A stretch of DNA of 64,000 nt from Sphingorhabdus sp. SMR4y (GCF_002218195.1 NZ_CP022336.1:3157001-3221000), one strand, 5' to 3'; counted from the first letter of the stretch, positions 8,483 through 16,855 are shown. The notes: generated by a model from the sequence alone, not told the origin. Numbers and translations: made by a program.

Positions 8483-8749
8483 TCAGTCCTTCAGATAGAC
8501 ATCGACATTGCAGTCATACCAGATGACTTGCCCGCCACCTTCCCGCGAACATTGGCACGGACCAAAGCCGCTGATCCGGTCGCTGCCATAGATTTTGATC
8601 GCGCTGTTCTTCGCTTTGGAACAGGCTTCAGATCGCGTGTCACCAATTGCGTTGGTGTTGTCGACACCGGCGATGGCAATGGTCGGCCATGACGACAGGA
8701 TCAATACACCGGCCAAGATGGCGCCAGGCTTTCGGCATGATGGGTTCAT
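8483..8749 (-). CDS. Small secreted protein, four Cys; first gene of the exported-protein operon
   Basis: An 88-residue protein with signal peptide (GAILAGVLILSSWPTIAIAG) and ribosome site GAGGATG upstream of ATG 8749. The mature part has EACSKAKNSAIKIYG, then GPCQCSREGG, then WYDCNVDVYLKD, paralogous to the 89-residue protein downstream. It is the first gene after the transmembrane regulator; a tandem 10-bp repeat lies about 100 bases upstream. Function is unknown. Confidence 0.78.
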   Translation of the reverse strand: MNPSCRKPGAILAGVLILSSWPTIAIAGVDNTNAIGDTRSEACSKAKNSAIKIYGSDRISGFGPCQCSREGGGQVIWYDCNVDVYLKD

Positions 8750-8845
8750 GGTTCACATCCTCTACGACGCTGCTTCGCGTTGATCGCGATATGGCGTGTC
8801 GAGCCCATCCACCCTGAAAGCTGTGATCAGTCTTTGCCGAACCCA

Positions 8846-8873
8846 CTGAAAAATTCTGAAAAATTCTGAATTT
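8846..8873. promoter_or_regulatory. Tandem 10-bp direct repeat, candidate regulator binding site
   Basis: CTGAAAAATT occurs twice head to tail (8846-8855, 8856-8865), followed by a partial third copy (CTGAATTT). It lies between the winged-helix/TPR regulator gene and the first exported-protein gene, about 100 bases upstream of the latter's start. OmpR-type winged-helix proteins bind tandem direct repeats about one helical turn apart, so this is a plausible operator for the adjacent regulator. The link is inferred. Confidence 0.45.
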
Positions 8874-8914
8874 CCCAGTTTTCCTTTCATTTTTAGTAGC
8901 TTGCCTGCCGTCGG

Positions 8915-10789
8915 CTAATTGGCCGCCATATCCTTCACAAGCCTCTTGGCATCCGCGAGCAGGGGGTAGGATTGGGAAATTTCGGAGTGCTGTAGGATTT
9001 TGAGGCAGCTGTCCGCCTTTTTGGCAGCGAGCGGTCGCTTCTGCTTCCGCAATGCCAGCCGGGCTTCTAGACACAGGCTGCGGGCATACCAGGGATGATC
9101 TGTTCCGAAACTGTCTCTGAGTGCCGATTGGGCCAATTTGAGCTGCGTCTGCGCCGCTTCGTCATGCTTCGCTTCGACCAGGGTTTCTGTCCAGCGGAGG
9201 TAGAACCAGCTCTGTTTGGCCGGTCGGCCATAGAGCGCGGCTTCGCCATCCCTTTGCGCCTCGATCATCAACTTTGCGGCATTGTCGGTCTGGCCGATCT
9301 TCGCTTCCAGCGCAGCCAGTTCCGTCTTAGTATACAGGGTCCAGAAATGGTCGGCTCCCAGCTGTTGCTGATAGATCGGCACAATATTGTTCAGCATGGC
9401 GCGCGCCTGGCCAAAATTGCGCTGCGCCACATGGACCAGCGCCAGGCTATATTGCGGAGACAGGGATTCGATATGATCGGCTCCGAGCCGAGCGTCAAAA
9501 ATCTTCTGTGCCTTTTGCAGTTCAACCACAGCCTCGTCTGTACGACCGGCATCGATCAGAAAGTCACCATAATCGGCATATGCCCATGCCGTTAACGGAT
9601 GGTCGTCCCCGAATTGTTCGACGCGCATTTCGATATGCGTTCGAAACGCCGCTTCTGCGGCAGGAAAATGAGCCAGTTTCCGTTCGGACAGGCCAAGAAA
9701 CCAGTGCGCGTCTGCCAGCAAATGGGGTGCTAGACCGTCGGGCCTGTCGACCGCCTTGCGCAGCTCGTCGCGGGCGGCGATATAGTCGCCGGTTTCAAAT
9801 GCCATTTTCGCGCGATAGACCCGTGCCTTGCTCATCCGTTCCGAATCGCGTGCCTCGGCTCCCGTTACCGCGCGCTGGCAAATTCTGGAGCCACGCTTAG
9901 TCCTGCCCGCAAGCCGCAATTGCTGGCACAGATCGGTATCGATCCGGACAAATATGGGATCGGACGGCGGGAGGTGGATTTCGGCATATTCCCGCGCCGC
10001 ATCGAGATGCTTTACGGCCCGGCCATATTCGCCCCAGCCGCTGACCGCTTCGGCCATCTTGAGGTGGAGGGGTACGAGCGAAGACGGAAAATCGGCAAAT
10101 CGCGTGTCGATCGACATGGACAGCTTGTCGACCACTGCACGAAAGTCGGGATCAAATTTCTCAGCAGCATAGGGGTCACTGGACGAAATCAGTTCACCAG
10201 ATATATAGGCGACCAGCGCATCTGCTTCGGCGTTCCGGTCCGCGCTTGCCTTGGCCGGCCAGTTCTCCCAAGCCAGATATAGCGTAAAGCAACCCAACAT
10301 TCCGACAATGATCCCGAACATCGCTGCCCGGCGAGACTTGAAGACATTTCGGAGCCGCTTAAGAGGGAAAGACTCTCTGCTTGGAATTTTTGCGGCTGGC
10401 CTCTTGGCCGCCGGATGGTGGGCTTGCTCCCACTTCGCTTCTCCAACCAACTTATAGCCAAGTCCGAAGACGGTTTCGAGCAGATGTTTTTCCTTGCCGA
10501 GCGCGTCGCGCACCCGACCGATGGCTTTCGCCAGAGAGTTTTCATGGACGATCCGCCCCGACCATCCCGCCTCGATCAAATCGTCCTTGGATACCAGTTC
10601 ACCACAGTTTTCGAGCAAGACCGTCAACAGCGCCGCAGCCGTTCGGTCCATGGAAACCGTGCCGACGGCGGACTGGACAAGGCAGGCATCCGGGAAAAAC
10701 TGTACCGAATGAAATTTACAGGAACGCAATTCTGTCAAATGCTGCCCAAACCTCCCTTTTTCCCCCTCCGGACCCACGGGTGAATTCAT
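8915..10789 (-). CDS. Transmembrane winged-helix transcriptional regulator with periplasmic TPR domain
   Basis: About 624 residues. I chose ATG 10789 (MNSPVGPEG); a GTG at 10828 would add 13 residues. From the N-terminus there is an OmpR/CadC-type winged helix (LVSKDDLIEAGWSG, then HENSLAKAIGRVRDALG, then FGLGYKLVG), a basic Pro/Ala linker, one transmembrane segment (AAMFGIIVGMLGCFTLYLAW), and then about 430 residues of helical TPR repeats (ALVHVAQRNFGQARAMLNNI and similar) predicted to be periplasmic. CadC-like proteins sense outside the membrane and bind DNA directly. It sits immediately upstream of the exported-protein operon in the same direction, so it is the obvious candidate regulator. 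Confidence 0.87.
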   Translation of the reverse strand: MNSPVGPEGEKGRFGQHLTELRSCKFHSVQFFPDACLVQSAVGTVSMDRTAAALLTVLLENCGELVSKDDLIEAGWSGRIVHENSLAKAIGRVRDALGKEKHLLETVFGLGYKLVGEAKWEQAHHPAAKRPAAKIPSRESFPLKRLRNVFKSRRAAMFGIIVGMLGCFTLYLAWENWPAKASADRNAEADALVAYISGELISSSDPYAAEKFDPDFRAVVDKLSMSIDTRFADFPSSLVPLHLKMAEAVSGWGEYGRAVKHLDAAREYAEIHLPPSDPIFVRIDTDLCQQLRLAGRTKRGSRICQRAVTGAEARDSERMSKARVYRAKMAFETGDYIAARDELRKAVDRPDGLAPHLLADAHWFLGLSERKLAHFPAAEAAFRTHIEMRVEQFGDDHPLTAWAYADYGDFLIDAGRTDEAVVELQKAQKIFDARLGADHIESLSPQYSLALVHVAQRNFGQARAMLNNIVPIYQQQLGADHFWTLYTKTELAALEAKIGQTDNAAKLMIEAQRDGEAALYGRPAKQSWFYLRWTETLVEAKHDEAAQTQLKLAQSALRDSFGTDHPWYARSLCLEARLALRKQKRPLAAKKADSCLKILQHSEISQSYPLLADAKRLVKDMAAN

Positions 10790-10925
10790 CGCTGCGCATC
10801 GGGTCTCGGGCGTATAAATGTTCCGCACCCATACCGGGTTGGTTCAAACAGTCGACGCTTCATATTTTGATCGTGAAATACGAAAGAAAGCAAGTTATTT
10901 CAACGATTACCAAGCTTCAGAAAGG

Positions 10926-11549
10926 TCAACCTGACATCTTGATCAATTTGTTCAGCGCCTTTTCCACTAGCGTCCTGTTTGTGCCCAGCTTGATCCAGTT
11001 CGGCAGGTTTGCGGTCATAGTCTCGTGGGCTGCGTCCCCGGAGCGCTTGCGTAGGCCATCTGCGAAATAGTTCTGCAAGACTTCGGCATGGGCGCGGTTA
11101 TAGGCCCATATATATCCCTTTGCAGTTTCCTCGACCAGATATAGAAGCGTACCAAAATAGGGCTCCCTTACATCTCCGGCGCGATGATATGGCACCCAGC
11201 GGGCCTCGATCTCGTAGCTTTCGGCGCATGTCGGGCAGGAGCCATTGAGCTTGTCATCAACAAAGGTGGGTTTTTGAGCCGCGTCGCGTTTGTAAAGCGG
11301 AGGTCTCTGGTTGTTTCCGCATTTACGGCACCGGGGTGGCTCCGTTGGAACTAGCGCCGTGCGGCCATACCAGTCAGCCAATTCAGCTGCTCGTTCGAAA
11401 CTTGTCCCGACCGTTCCATATAAACGTCGATTGGTGCGGTTGTGGCTAAGATTGCAGCAGTCGCAACCCAAGCGGACGCCACCTGATATATTTGCAGGCT
11501 TTTCGCACTGAGGGCAGATTACGACAATATCATCGTCAATTTGCTGCAT
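10926..11549 (-). CDS. Zinc-ribbon protein of unknown function (TFIIB-type ribbon)
   Basis: About 207 residues from ATG 11549 (MQQIDDDIVV); an upstream in-frame start at 11585 is less likely. Three CxxC-type metal sites are visible: VICPQCEK paired with GCDCCNLSH, RCRKCGNNQ, and GSCPTCAESY. Such proteins probably bind structural zinc; the molecular function is unknown. The C-terminal half is helical (GYIWAYNRAHAEVLQNYFAD). It is transcribed in the same direction as the regulator, about 140 bases upstream of it. Confidence 0.75.
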   Translation of the reverse strand: MQQIDDDIVVICPQCEKPANISGGVRLGCDCCNLSHNRTNRRLYGTVGTSFERAAELADWYGRTALVPTEPPRCRKCGNNQRPPLYKRDAAQKPTFVDDKLNGSCPTCAESYEIEARWVPYHRAGDVREPYFGTLLYLVEETAKGYIWAYNRAHAEVLQNYFADGLRKRSGDAAHETMTANLPNWIKLGTNRTLVEKALNKLIKMSG

Positions 11550-12085
11550 CTGGTTCCGCTTTTCTCGGCTCGAGGGGGACGGCAATTATGAGAAATAATT
11601 ATGGTAAGGTCAAACAGAGGAAAATGGGAATTTTAAACTCCCTCTATCGCTTATTGGCGAAAGATAGATTATGTCGTTAGTCAGTTAGAAGGAAGTAGCA
11701 CGCGCATATTGACTCTTTTCAACGTCGGCCTTTCATTACACATCGAAAAGTTTTGGCGGACTACAACTGGTACCGTGTGTCAACCAAATTGGAATCGGGA
11801 TGTAACGGCGGGAATGAGGGCGCGAAGCTGTAAACCAACATTCCTACGCTAGTGTCCGCTAGCGCTATCTGGGCACCCATAAGCAGACGGTCGCAAAGCC
11901 ACCCAGAAGCCGACGTTCTAGCTAGCCAAATTCTATGTCCGTTTCGCGCCCTCATCTCGGCCATCCGACCAGCCTGAAGCAGGCCCCAAAAATCGGGTCT
12001 TCATTCATGTAGCTGCTCCCGACCAAGTCTTGTTCGTCAATTGCTTGGAAAACTATTGATGCTACTTCAGCGCTTCAACAAACCT
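11550..12085. other. Intergenic stretch, no supported gene
   Basis: Between the zinc-ribbon gene and the CHAT gene I see only short ORFs without family features (for example minus strand 11761-11964). The segment 11590-11780 looks AT-rich by eye. It must contain the promoter of the zinc-ribbon gene. No terminator hairpin with a clear U-tract was found after the CHAT stop at 12086. Confidence 0.45.
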
Positions 12086-14860
12086 TCACTTTGCGGAGCC
12101 ATCGCCAACCAGCGAAAATGGAGCCCAGGCGTTGGGGTGCGCCCAAGAGTCAGCTGCTGAATCGCGCGACGGATCGTCGCGGATTTCCTTCATCGCCTGC
12201 TGGAGAGCGGATGCGCGTGTAAGCGGGCTTTTTCCCGTAGTCAGTTCGACCGTGCGCACCGTCATTCTTGCAGCAACGGCGTCACGCACGGGCCAGTGAG
12301 AAACGAGCAAATTTTCTGCGCCAGCAAAAAAGAAAGCACGCGCCAGACCGGATAGTCCCGCCGCTCCAGAGCTGCCGTCGCCTGCTGCCGTGTTGCATGC
12401 AGACAAGATAACCCACTCGGCATCAAGATCAAGAAAGGCGATCTCCGACATCGCGAGATAGCCATCGTCATTCGAAGTGGCAGCCGCTGGGGGGGTGAGG
12501 ACCAAGCCGGGCTCAATAGCGCCATTAATCTCGCCAGCTAAAAGTCCATGTGTCGCGAAGGCCAAGACGTCGGCGTCCAATCTCCGCGATTTGACATTCG
12601 TTTCCGTTGCTCGATCGCTTAAATAAAGACTGTTGTCCGGCGATCCAAATATCTGAGACAAATTCGTTAGCTCTTCAGCGGTGCCAGGCAGTCGAGCCAG
12701 CGAACGCAATTCATCCAAAGCGATTTTTGTTTCGTCCGTGCCTATTCCACCGGTTCGAAAAACATTTCGCAGCGATGGCGCGTGGTTGCCAGACCTTCGG
12801 CGATGCGCAGAGCCACCTCGCGTATTTGCATCACCGTCAAGGATAGGGTCGCCAATTCCGATAAACTTGTTTCTGGTCGCGTGGTTATCCCCGGCCCTGT
12901 GCTTACGAAGAAAAAACAATGTCTGCAACGACGGTAAAACCGAAAAGCTCAACTGATTTGACAGCCAACTGGCACTTCGCAACGTTTTCGGATCGCCAGT
13001 CCTGCCCTGCGGAATTTCGTCTACCAGCAACCCCAATGGAAGCGACGCGAGCGGTCCGTCCGCCACAACAAAAACATGATCGACATCATCCCGATTGAGG
13101 CCAGAGAACAACTGGTCATAAAGAAATTTTGCCTGCGCAAAGGAGTACGGATAGGCCCCTTTATTTGCCATTTCATCCATCCAAGAAACAATCTCGGCCG
13201 GTGATGCATTATTGGGCGCACCTACGTCCCAGAGAAGCCGGCGAACCGCCGAGTTTATTTCTTCAGGCGTAGCCGACGTCCGTTTCCAGACATGATGGCC
13301 GTTTGCGTAATAGAGTATCTGGGTCGAGATCTCGGTCGGCACTACCATGAGCAATGCTTCACCTGGCCTGAGGAGCTCGTAAGGCGTGTCGATGTCGATG
13401 GTTTTTGATCCCAGAAAATCGAAATATTCTGGGAATATCTTCCGGATCCTATCCTCATTCCGGCGGATTGCATCGCCGTTATGTATTAGTGCAATTCTGA
13501 ATTTTTCAGACTCGGCTCCTCCGTCCCCTTGAGCAGCTGCATGTTCCGCTTGAAGCTCTTCCCTTTCGATAAGCATTCGCTCGCGGGTGCGCACGAGTTC
13601 ACCAGATGCTCCGGAGGCACTGCGGCCAATCGCGGAAACGATCGCTCGATCTGCACTATTGTCGAATGATTGCAGCATCGAACGAAAAACACCCGGGCTA
13701 TGGTCGGCGAGTTCCAGAGCATCCATGCTCGAGCCGGCTTCATCGGCCTTCGCATAATACGCGTCAATCAGCAGACGATGGACTGCGTGATTACCATTCT
13801 CGCGCTTGAAGCCTCCGATTTGAGATTGGTCAGTTGCAGCCGCTTGGAGGGGGCCAAGAGCAAGATCGCGTTTTGCGGGCTGCCTTAATAGAGCCAGTCC
13901 TAGCCTTTGATTGATCCGTTTTCGTAAAGGAAGGTCCGCACCGGTTCCATCCAGCGCAGCGATAGCAGAACGAAAATGTACCTCAGCGCTCTCTGCTTCG
14001 CCCAAACCGAGCAATACAGTTCCGAGGGAAGCCTGCGACCTCGCAACATCCGTACGGCGAACGCCATACTTTTCAGCTAGCGTCTTCACAGCTCGCTCGG
14101 CATAGGGCTTGGCCGCATTATATCGGTTGCGCACCGCCAGCGCATTCGCCAAGTCAGCAGCACTGATCGCTCTCGCAATTTCGTTGCCTGTATCAAGTCG
14201 TTCGCGCTCGGCGAGAACCAGTGCAAAAGTCTGCTCCGCTTCATAGACGCGGTTCAACTGCATAAGTGCGCGACCATATTGCTGCAGTAGATCGATTGTA
14301 ACCGGATGATCGGGTCCCAGCGCGTCTTTCGCGCGGCCCACAGCAGGCGCAAGAATCGACAAAGCATGATCGGGCAGACCGATTTCGATCAACACTCCGG
14401 CGTATCCCGTCAGGCTTACTAGCGTATCGGGATGAGACGGCCCGATTAACTTTGTTCGGTTCTGGAAAGCACTTTCATAATGGCGCTTGGCATATACAAA
14501 AAACCCGGATTGAATTGCTGTTTCACCAAGGGCATGTTCCATGTCGAACTCATCGGGATGCGTGCCCTGGTAAACATAATGGCGAAAGCGCTGTGCCCAG
14601 TGGTAGCTGCCGTATGCCTCGAGCCAGTCCCCCTTTTCCACCGCATCGCGCGCATCAGCCGCCGCACGGTCGGAAGCAGCCTGTCCGTCGTCAGAACATT
14701 TGGCACTGAAGGCTGCGTAAATTAACGGAGCATTGGTTCCATCTGGTTGGTTGATATTAAGCGGCAAGCTTGCGGTGTAGCAAGCGCCGATGTTCGATGG
14801 TTTGTTTTTTGATCCTTTCTCGTTTTTTGATGATGGCGAGTGCTCTGCCGAAGTAGGCAT
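12086..14860 (-). CDS. TPR-CHAT putative cysteine protease, 5' end replaced by an IS element
   Basis: The ORF is 924 codons. Residues about 75-330 are TPR-like helical repeats with Tetratricopeptide_10-type motifs (GPSHPDTLVSLTGYAGVLIE, GPDHPVTIDLLQQYGRALMQ). The C-terminal third is a CHAT domain with the conserved His in FATHGLLAG (residue 771) and Cys in LSACNTAAGDG (residue 822), followed by HWPVRDAVA. CHAT proteins are caspase-fold peptidases often fused to TPRs. The first 49 codons lie inside the IS3 element (left end near 14714), so the native start, and probably a signal peptide, is missing. Expression from a promoter reading out of the IS is possible. It may therefore be a truncated gene. 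Confidence 0.85.
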   Translation of the reverse strand: MPTSAEHSPSSKNEKGSKNKPSNIGACYTASLPLNINQPDGTNAPLIYAAFSAKCSDDGQAASDRAAADARDAVEKGDWLEAYGSYHWAQRFRHYVYQGTHPDEFDMEHALGETAIQSGFFVYAKRHYESAFQNRTKLIGPSHPDTLVSLTGYAGVLIEIGLPDHALSILAPAVGRAKDALGPDHPVTIDLLQQYGRALMQLNRVYEAEQTFALVLAERERLDTGNEIARAISAADLANALAVRNRYNAAKPYAERAVKTLAEKYGVRRTDVARSQASLGTVLLGLGEAESAEVHFRSAIAALDGTGADLPLRKRINQRLGLALLRQPAKRDLALGPLQAAATDQSQIGGFKRENGNHAVHRLLIDAYYAKADEAGSSMDALELADHSPGVFRSMLQSFDNSADRAIVSAIGRSASGASGELVRTRERMLIEREELQAEHAAAQGDGGAESEKFRIALIHNGDAIRRNEDRIRKIFPEYFDFLGSKTIDIDTPYELLRPGEALLMVVPTEISTQILYYANGHHVWKRTSATPEEINSAVRRLLWDVGAPNNASPAEIVSWMDEMANKGAYPYSFAQAKFLYDQLFSGLNRDDVDHVFVVADGPLASLPLGLLVDEIPQGRTGDPKTLRSASWLSNQLSFSVLPSLQTLFFLRKHRAGDNHATRNKFIGIGDPILDGDANTRGGSAHRRRSGNHAPSLRNVFRTGGIGTDETKIALDELRSLARLPGTAEELTNLSQIFGSPDNSLYLSDRATETNVKSRRLDADVLAFATHGLLAGEINGAIEPGLVLTPPAAATSNDDGYLAMSEIAFLDLDAEWVILSACNTAAGDGSSGAAGLSGLARAFFFAGAENLLVSHWPVRDAVAARMTVRTVELTTGKSPLTRASALQQAMKEIRDDPSRDSAADSWAHPNAWAPFSLVGDGSAK

Positions 14861-15737
14861 CGGCAGGCGTAACGTTGCCCAGGCTTTCGTGATAGCGCTG
14901 GTGATTATAATGTTCGACGAACGCCTCGATCTGCGTTTCCAAGTCCCCTGGCAGGAAGTAGTTTTCCAGCAGGATGCGGTTCTTCAAAGTCTGGTGCCAG
15001 CGTTCGATCTTGCCCTGTGTTTGCGGATGGAAGGGGGCGCCGCGTACATGGCTCATCTTCTGTGCTTCGATATATTCTACCAGTTCACCCGCAATGTAAC
15101 TCGGGCCATTGTCAGAGAGCAGCCGTGGCTTGTGCATAACTGCTGCCTGGTCGCAGCCTGAAGCTTCCAGAGCCATGTCCAGCGTGTCGGTGACGTCCTC
15201 GGCCCGCATGGTGCTGCAAAGCTTCCAGGCGATGATGTAGCGCGAGTAATCGTCCAGCACCGTCGATAGATACATCCACCCCCAGCCAATGATCTTGAAG
15301 TAGGTAAAATCTGTCTGCCACATCTCGTTGGGCCGCACGGTCGGTGTGTGGAATCGATCAGCAGCTTTGATCACGACATAGGCGGGGCTGGTGATCAGGT
15401 CGTGGGCCTTCAGAAGCCTGTAAACCGTGGCTTCTGACACGAAGTAGCGCTGTTCATCGGTGAACGTCACCGCCAGTTCGCGTGGACTGAGCTCCGAACG
15501 TTCCAGCGCCAGATCGATGATCTGGTCATGCACTTCGGCAGGGATCCGGTTCCACACCCGGCTTGGAGCCGATGGCCGGTCAGCCAGCGCTTCAGGCCCC
15601 CCTTCCAGATACCGATCATACCAGCGGTAAAAGGTTCGGTGCGGGATCCCCAACTTATCCAGCGTCTTGCGCGCTGACAGATGTGATTGCTCGACGATCC
15701 TGATGATCTCAAGCTTCTCCGATGCCGGATATCTCAT
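14757..15737 (-). CDS. IS3-family transposase orfB (integrase catalytic domain)
   Basis: About 326 residues from ATG 15737, overlapping the orfA stop (ATGA). It has an HTH region (ARKTLDKLGIPHRTFYRWYD) and then an rve-type catalytic domain with the DDE triad visible: Asp in WQTDFTYFKI, Asp in LLSDNGPSYI and Glu in QGKIERWHQTL. The frame stays open upstream to 15809, consistent with synthesis as an OrfAB fusion by -1 frameshifting at the A7 run in orfA. It looks intact. Confidence 0.9.
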   Translation of the reverse strand: MRYPASEKLEIIRIVEQSHLSARKTLDKLGIPHRTFYRWYDRYLEGGPEALADRPSAPSRVWNRIPAEVHDQIIDLALERSELSPRELAVTFTDEQRYFVSEATVYRLLKAHDLITSPAYVVIKAADRFHTPTVRPNEMWQTDFTYFKIIGWGWMYLSTVLDDYSRYIIAWKLCSTMRAEDVTDTLDMALEASGCDQAAVMHKPRLLSDNGPSYIAGELVEYIEAQKMSHVRGAPFHPQTQGKIERWHQTLKNRILLENYFLPGDLETQIEAFVEHYNHQRYHESLGNVTPADAYFGRALAIIKKRERIKKQTIEHRRLLHRKLAA

Positions 15738-16126
15738 GCGTCGTCGTCCCCATCCGCGATCATGCTTTTTTTGAGCAGACGGTTCTCGAGGGTCAGGTCG
15801 GCCACGCATTCCTTCAGATCACGCGACTCCCGCCGCAGGTCTTTCACTTCATCGCTGGTTGCAGCACGGGCCGTGTCACCGGCCAGCCGACGTTTGCCGG
15901 CTTCCATGAACTCCTTCGACCAAGTGTAATACAGGCTCTGCGCTATGCCCTCCTTGCGGCACAGCTCGGCAATGCTGTCATCACCGCGCAGGCCGTCGAT
16001 CACGATCCGTATCTTGTCTTCTGCTGAGAAATGCCGGCGGGTCGCACGGCGGATATCTTTAACCACCCGCTCTGCGGGCTTTTTTGCGGTGGAGTGTTTT
16101 GGTTTCATGCTTCGTTCCTTCGTCAC
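15734..16126 (-). CDS. IS3-family transposase orfA (helix-turn-helix)
   Basis: A 130-residue protein; the start is at 16126 or ATG 16108 (MKPKHSTAK). It has an HTH_Tnp_1-type domain (RRHFSAEDKIRIVIDGLRG, then SIAELCRKEGIAQSLYYTWS) and a C-terminal leucine-zipper helix (VKDLRRESRDLKECVADLTL). It binds the IS ends and supplies the N-terminus of the OrfAB fusion transposase. Confidence 0.88.
   Translation of the reverse strand: MTKERSMKPKHSTAKKPAERVVKDIRRATRRHFSAEDKIRIVIDGLRGDDSIAELCRKEGIAQSLYYTWSKEFMEAGKRRLAGDTARAATSDEVKDLRRESRDLKECVADLTLENRLLKKSMIADGDDDA
15766..15772 (-). promoter_or_regulatory. Probable -1 programmed frameshift site (A7)
   Basis: On the coding strand orfA reads CTG CTC AAA AAA AGC. 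A -1 slip on the seven-A run joins orfA to the open upstream extension of orfB, which is the usual way IS3-family elements make the OrfAB transposase. The orfB frame is open from 15809, covering the slip site. Confidence 0.65.
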
Positions 16127-16211
16127 TACGATGAAACCAAAACACTCCTTAATTCACAACATCAATTTGGTGACATAGGTGCTGACGGGGAACAAGTATG
16201 ACAAATAGCGA

Positions 16212-16248
16212 TATAAAAGGAGCGAATGGCCCCCCAGCCACTCGCTCC
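16212..16248 (-). terminator. Intrinsic terminator of the marR gene
   Basis: On the minus strand GGAGCGAGTGGC pairs with GCCATTCGCTCC around a G-rich loop with one mismatch, followed by TTTTATAT. It lies about 60 bases after the MarR stop codon and about 50 bases from the right end of the IS element. Confidence 0.75.
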
Positions 16249-16305
16249 ATCTGATCCAACGGGAGAGAAGGATCAGAAACAGTCAGACTTAAGAACGTGA
16301 GCTGT

Positions 16306-16779
16306 TCAACATACTCTTAGATTTCGAGCCATTTTTTCCATGTTGGTTCGTATGGTCGCCAGATCTGCCTCGGAAATGCCTTTTAACATCTTGTTGTAAA
16401 CGGCGTCGGCTTCTTTCCGGAGCTCTGGGATGATCTCTATTGCCTTTGGACGCAGGAATATCCGCCAGACACGCCGATCACCTTCTGCCGATCGACGTTC
16501 GACAAATTCCAGCTTTTCGAGACGATCAATCGTTAGTCCAATAGTAGCGCGTTCCAGTTCTAGGCAATTTGCCAACTCGGTCTGTGTCATCCCTTCTGTT
16601 TTGATCAGATAGGCCAAGGTTCTCCACTGGGTGCGGGACAAGCCGAACTGAGCAATCGATTCATCAAATGCTTTGCGCAGAACTCGCGGCACTTCCTCCA
16701 GCAGAAACGCAAATTCATCGCTCTCATTCAGAAAGCCGTCCTGCGCGTCGATGCTTATCGTAGCTGCTTCGTTTGTCAT
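16306..16779 (-). CDS. MarR-family transcriptional regulator
   Basis: A 157-residue protein with a MarR winged-helix fold: FGLSRTQWRTLAYLIKTEG, TQTELANCLELERATIG (recognition helix), LTIDRLEKLEFVERR, and the wing EGDRRVWRIFL. It is divergent from the alpha/beta hydrolase-thioesterase-RND operon, with 76 bases between starts. A perfect -10 (TATAAT) on its own strand is bracketed by an inverted repeat. MarR repressors usually respond to small aromatic or hydrophobic ligands; control of both itself and the efflux operon is likely. Confidence 0.93.
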   Translation of the reverse strand: MTNEAATISIDAQDGFLNESDEFAFLLEEVPRVLRKAFDESIAQFGLSRTQWRTLAYLIKTEGMTQTELANCLELERATIGLTIDRLEKLEFVERRSAEGDRRVWRIFLRPKAIEIIPELRKEADAVYNKMLKGISEADLATIRTNMEKMARNLRVC

Positions 16780-16791
16780 GATAGCGGCTAT

Positions 16792-16827
16792 ATAGTAAAT
16801 TTAGTGTATTATAAAGCCCTTTACTAT
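16792..16827. promoter_or_regulatory. Divergent promoter with candidate MarR operator
   Basis: ATAGTAAA (16792-16799) and TTTACTAT (16820-16827) form a perfect inverted repeat. Between them, on the minus strand, lies TATAAT (complement of 16808-16813), about 30 bases upstream of the marR start. A third related half-site (complement of CACTATAC, 16833-16840) is adjacent. This layout fits autorepression and co-repression of the hydrolase operon. Binding is inferred. Confidence 0.55.
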
Positions 16828-16855
16828 TCGCCACTATACAGCCTATAAAATCGGC

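Larger units (their letters stand above)
14714..16161 (-). mobile_element. IS3-family insertion sequence, about 1.45 kb
   Basis: The element carries overlapping orfA and orfB of an IS3-family transposase. Imperfect terminal inverted repeats can be aligned: the left end (TGCGTAAATTAACGGAGC, then TTGGTTCCATC) against the complement of the right end (TGTTGTGAATTAAGGAGTG, then TTGGTTTCATC). No matching target-site duplication is seen (GGC on the left, TCA on the right), which suggests rearrangement after insertion or a slightly different boundary. It interrupts the 5' end of the CHAT gene. Confidence 0.75.

Noticed and set aside
11761-11964. 67-codon minus-strand ORF in the gap before the CHAT gene
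   Set aside because: No ribosome site, no family features, skewed composition; judged a chance ORF.
14711-16164. Target-site duplication flanking the IS3 element
   Set aside because: The three bases outside each proposed end differ (GGC and TCA), so no duplication is claimed.
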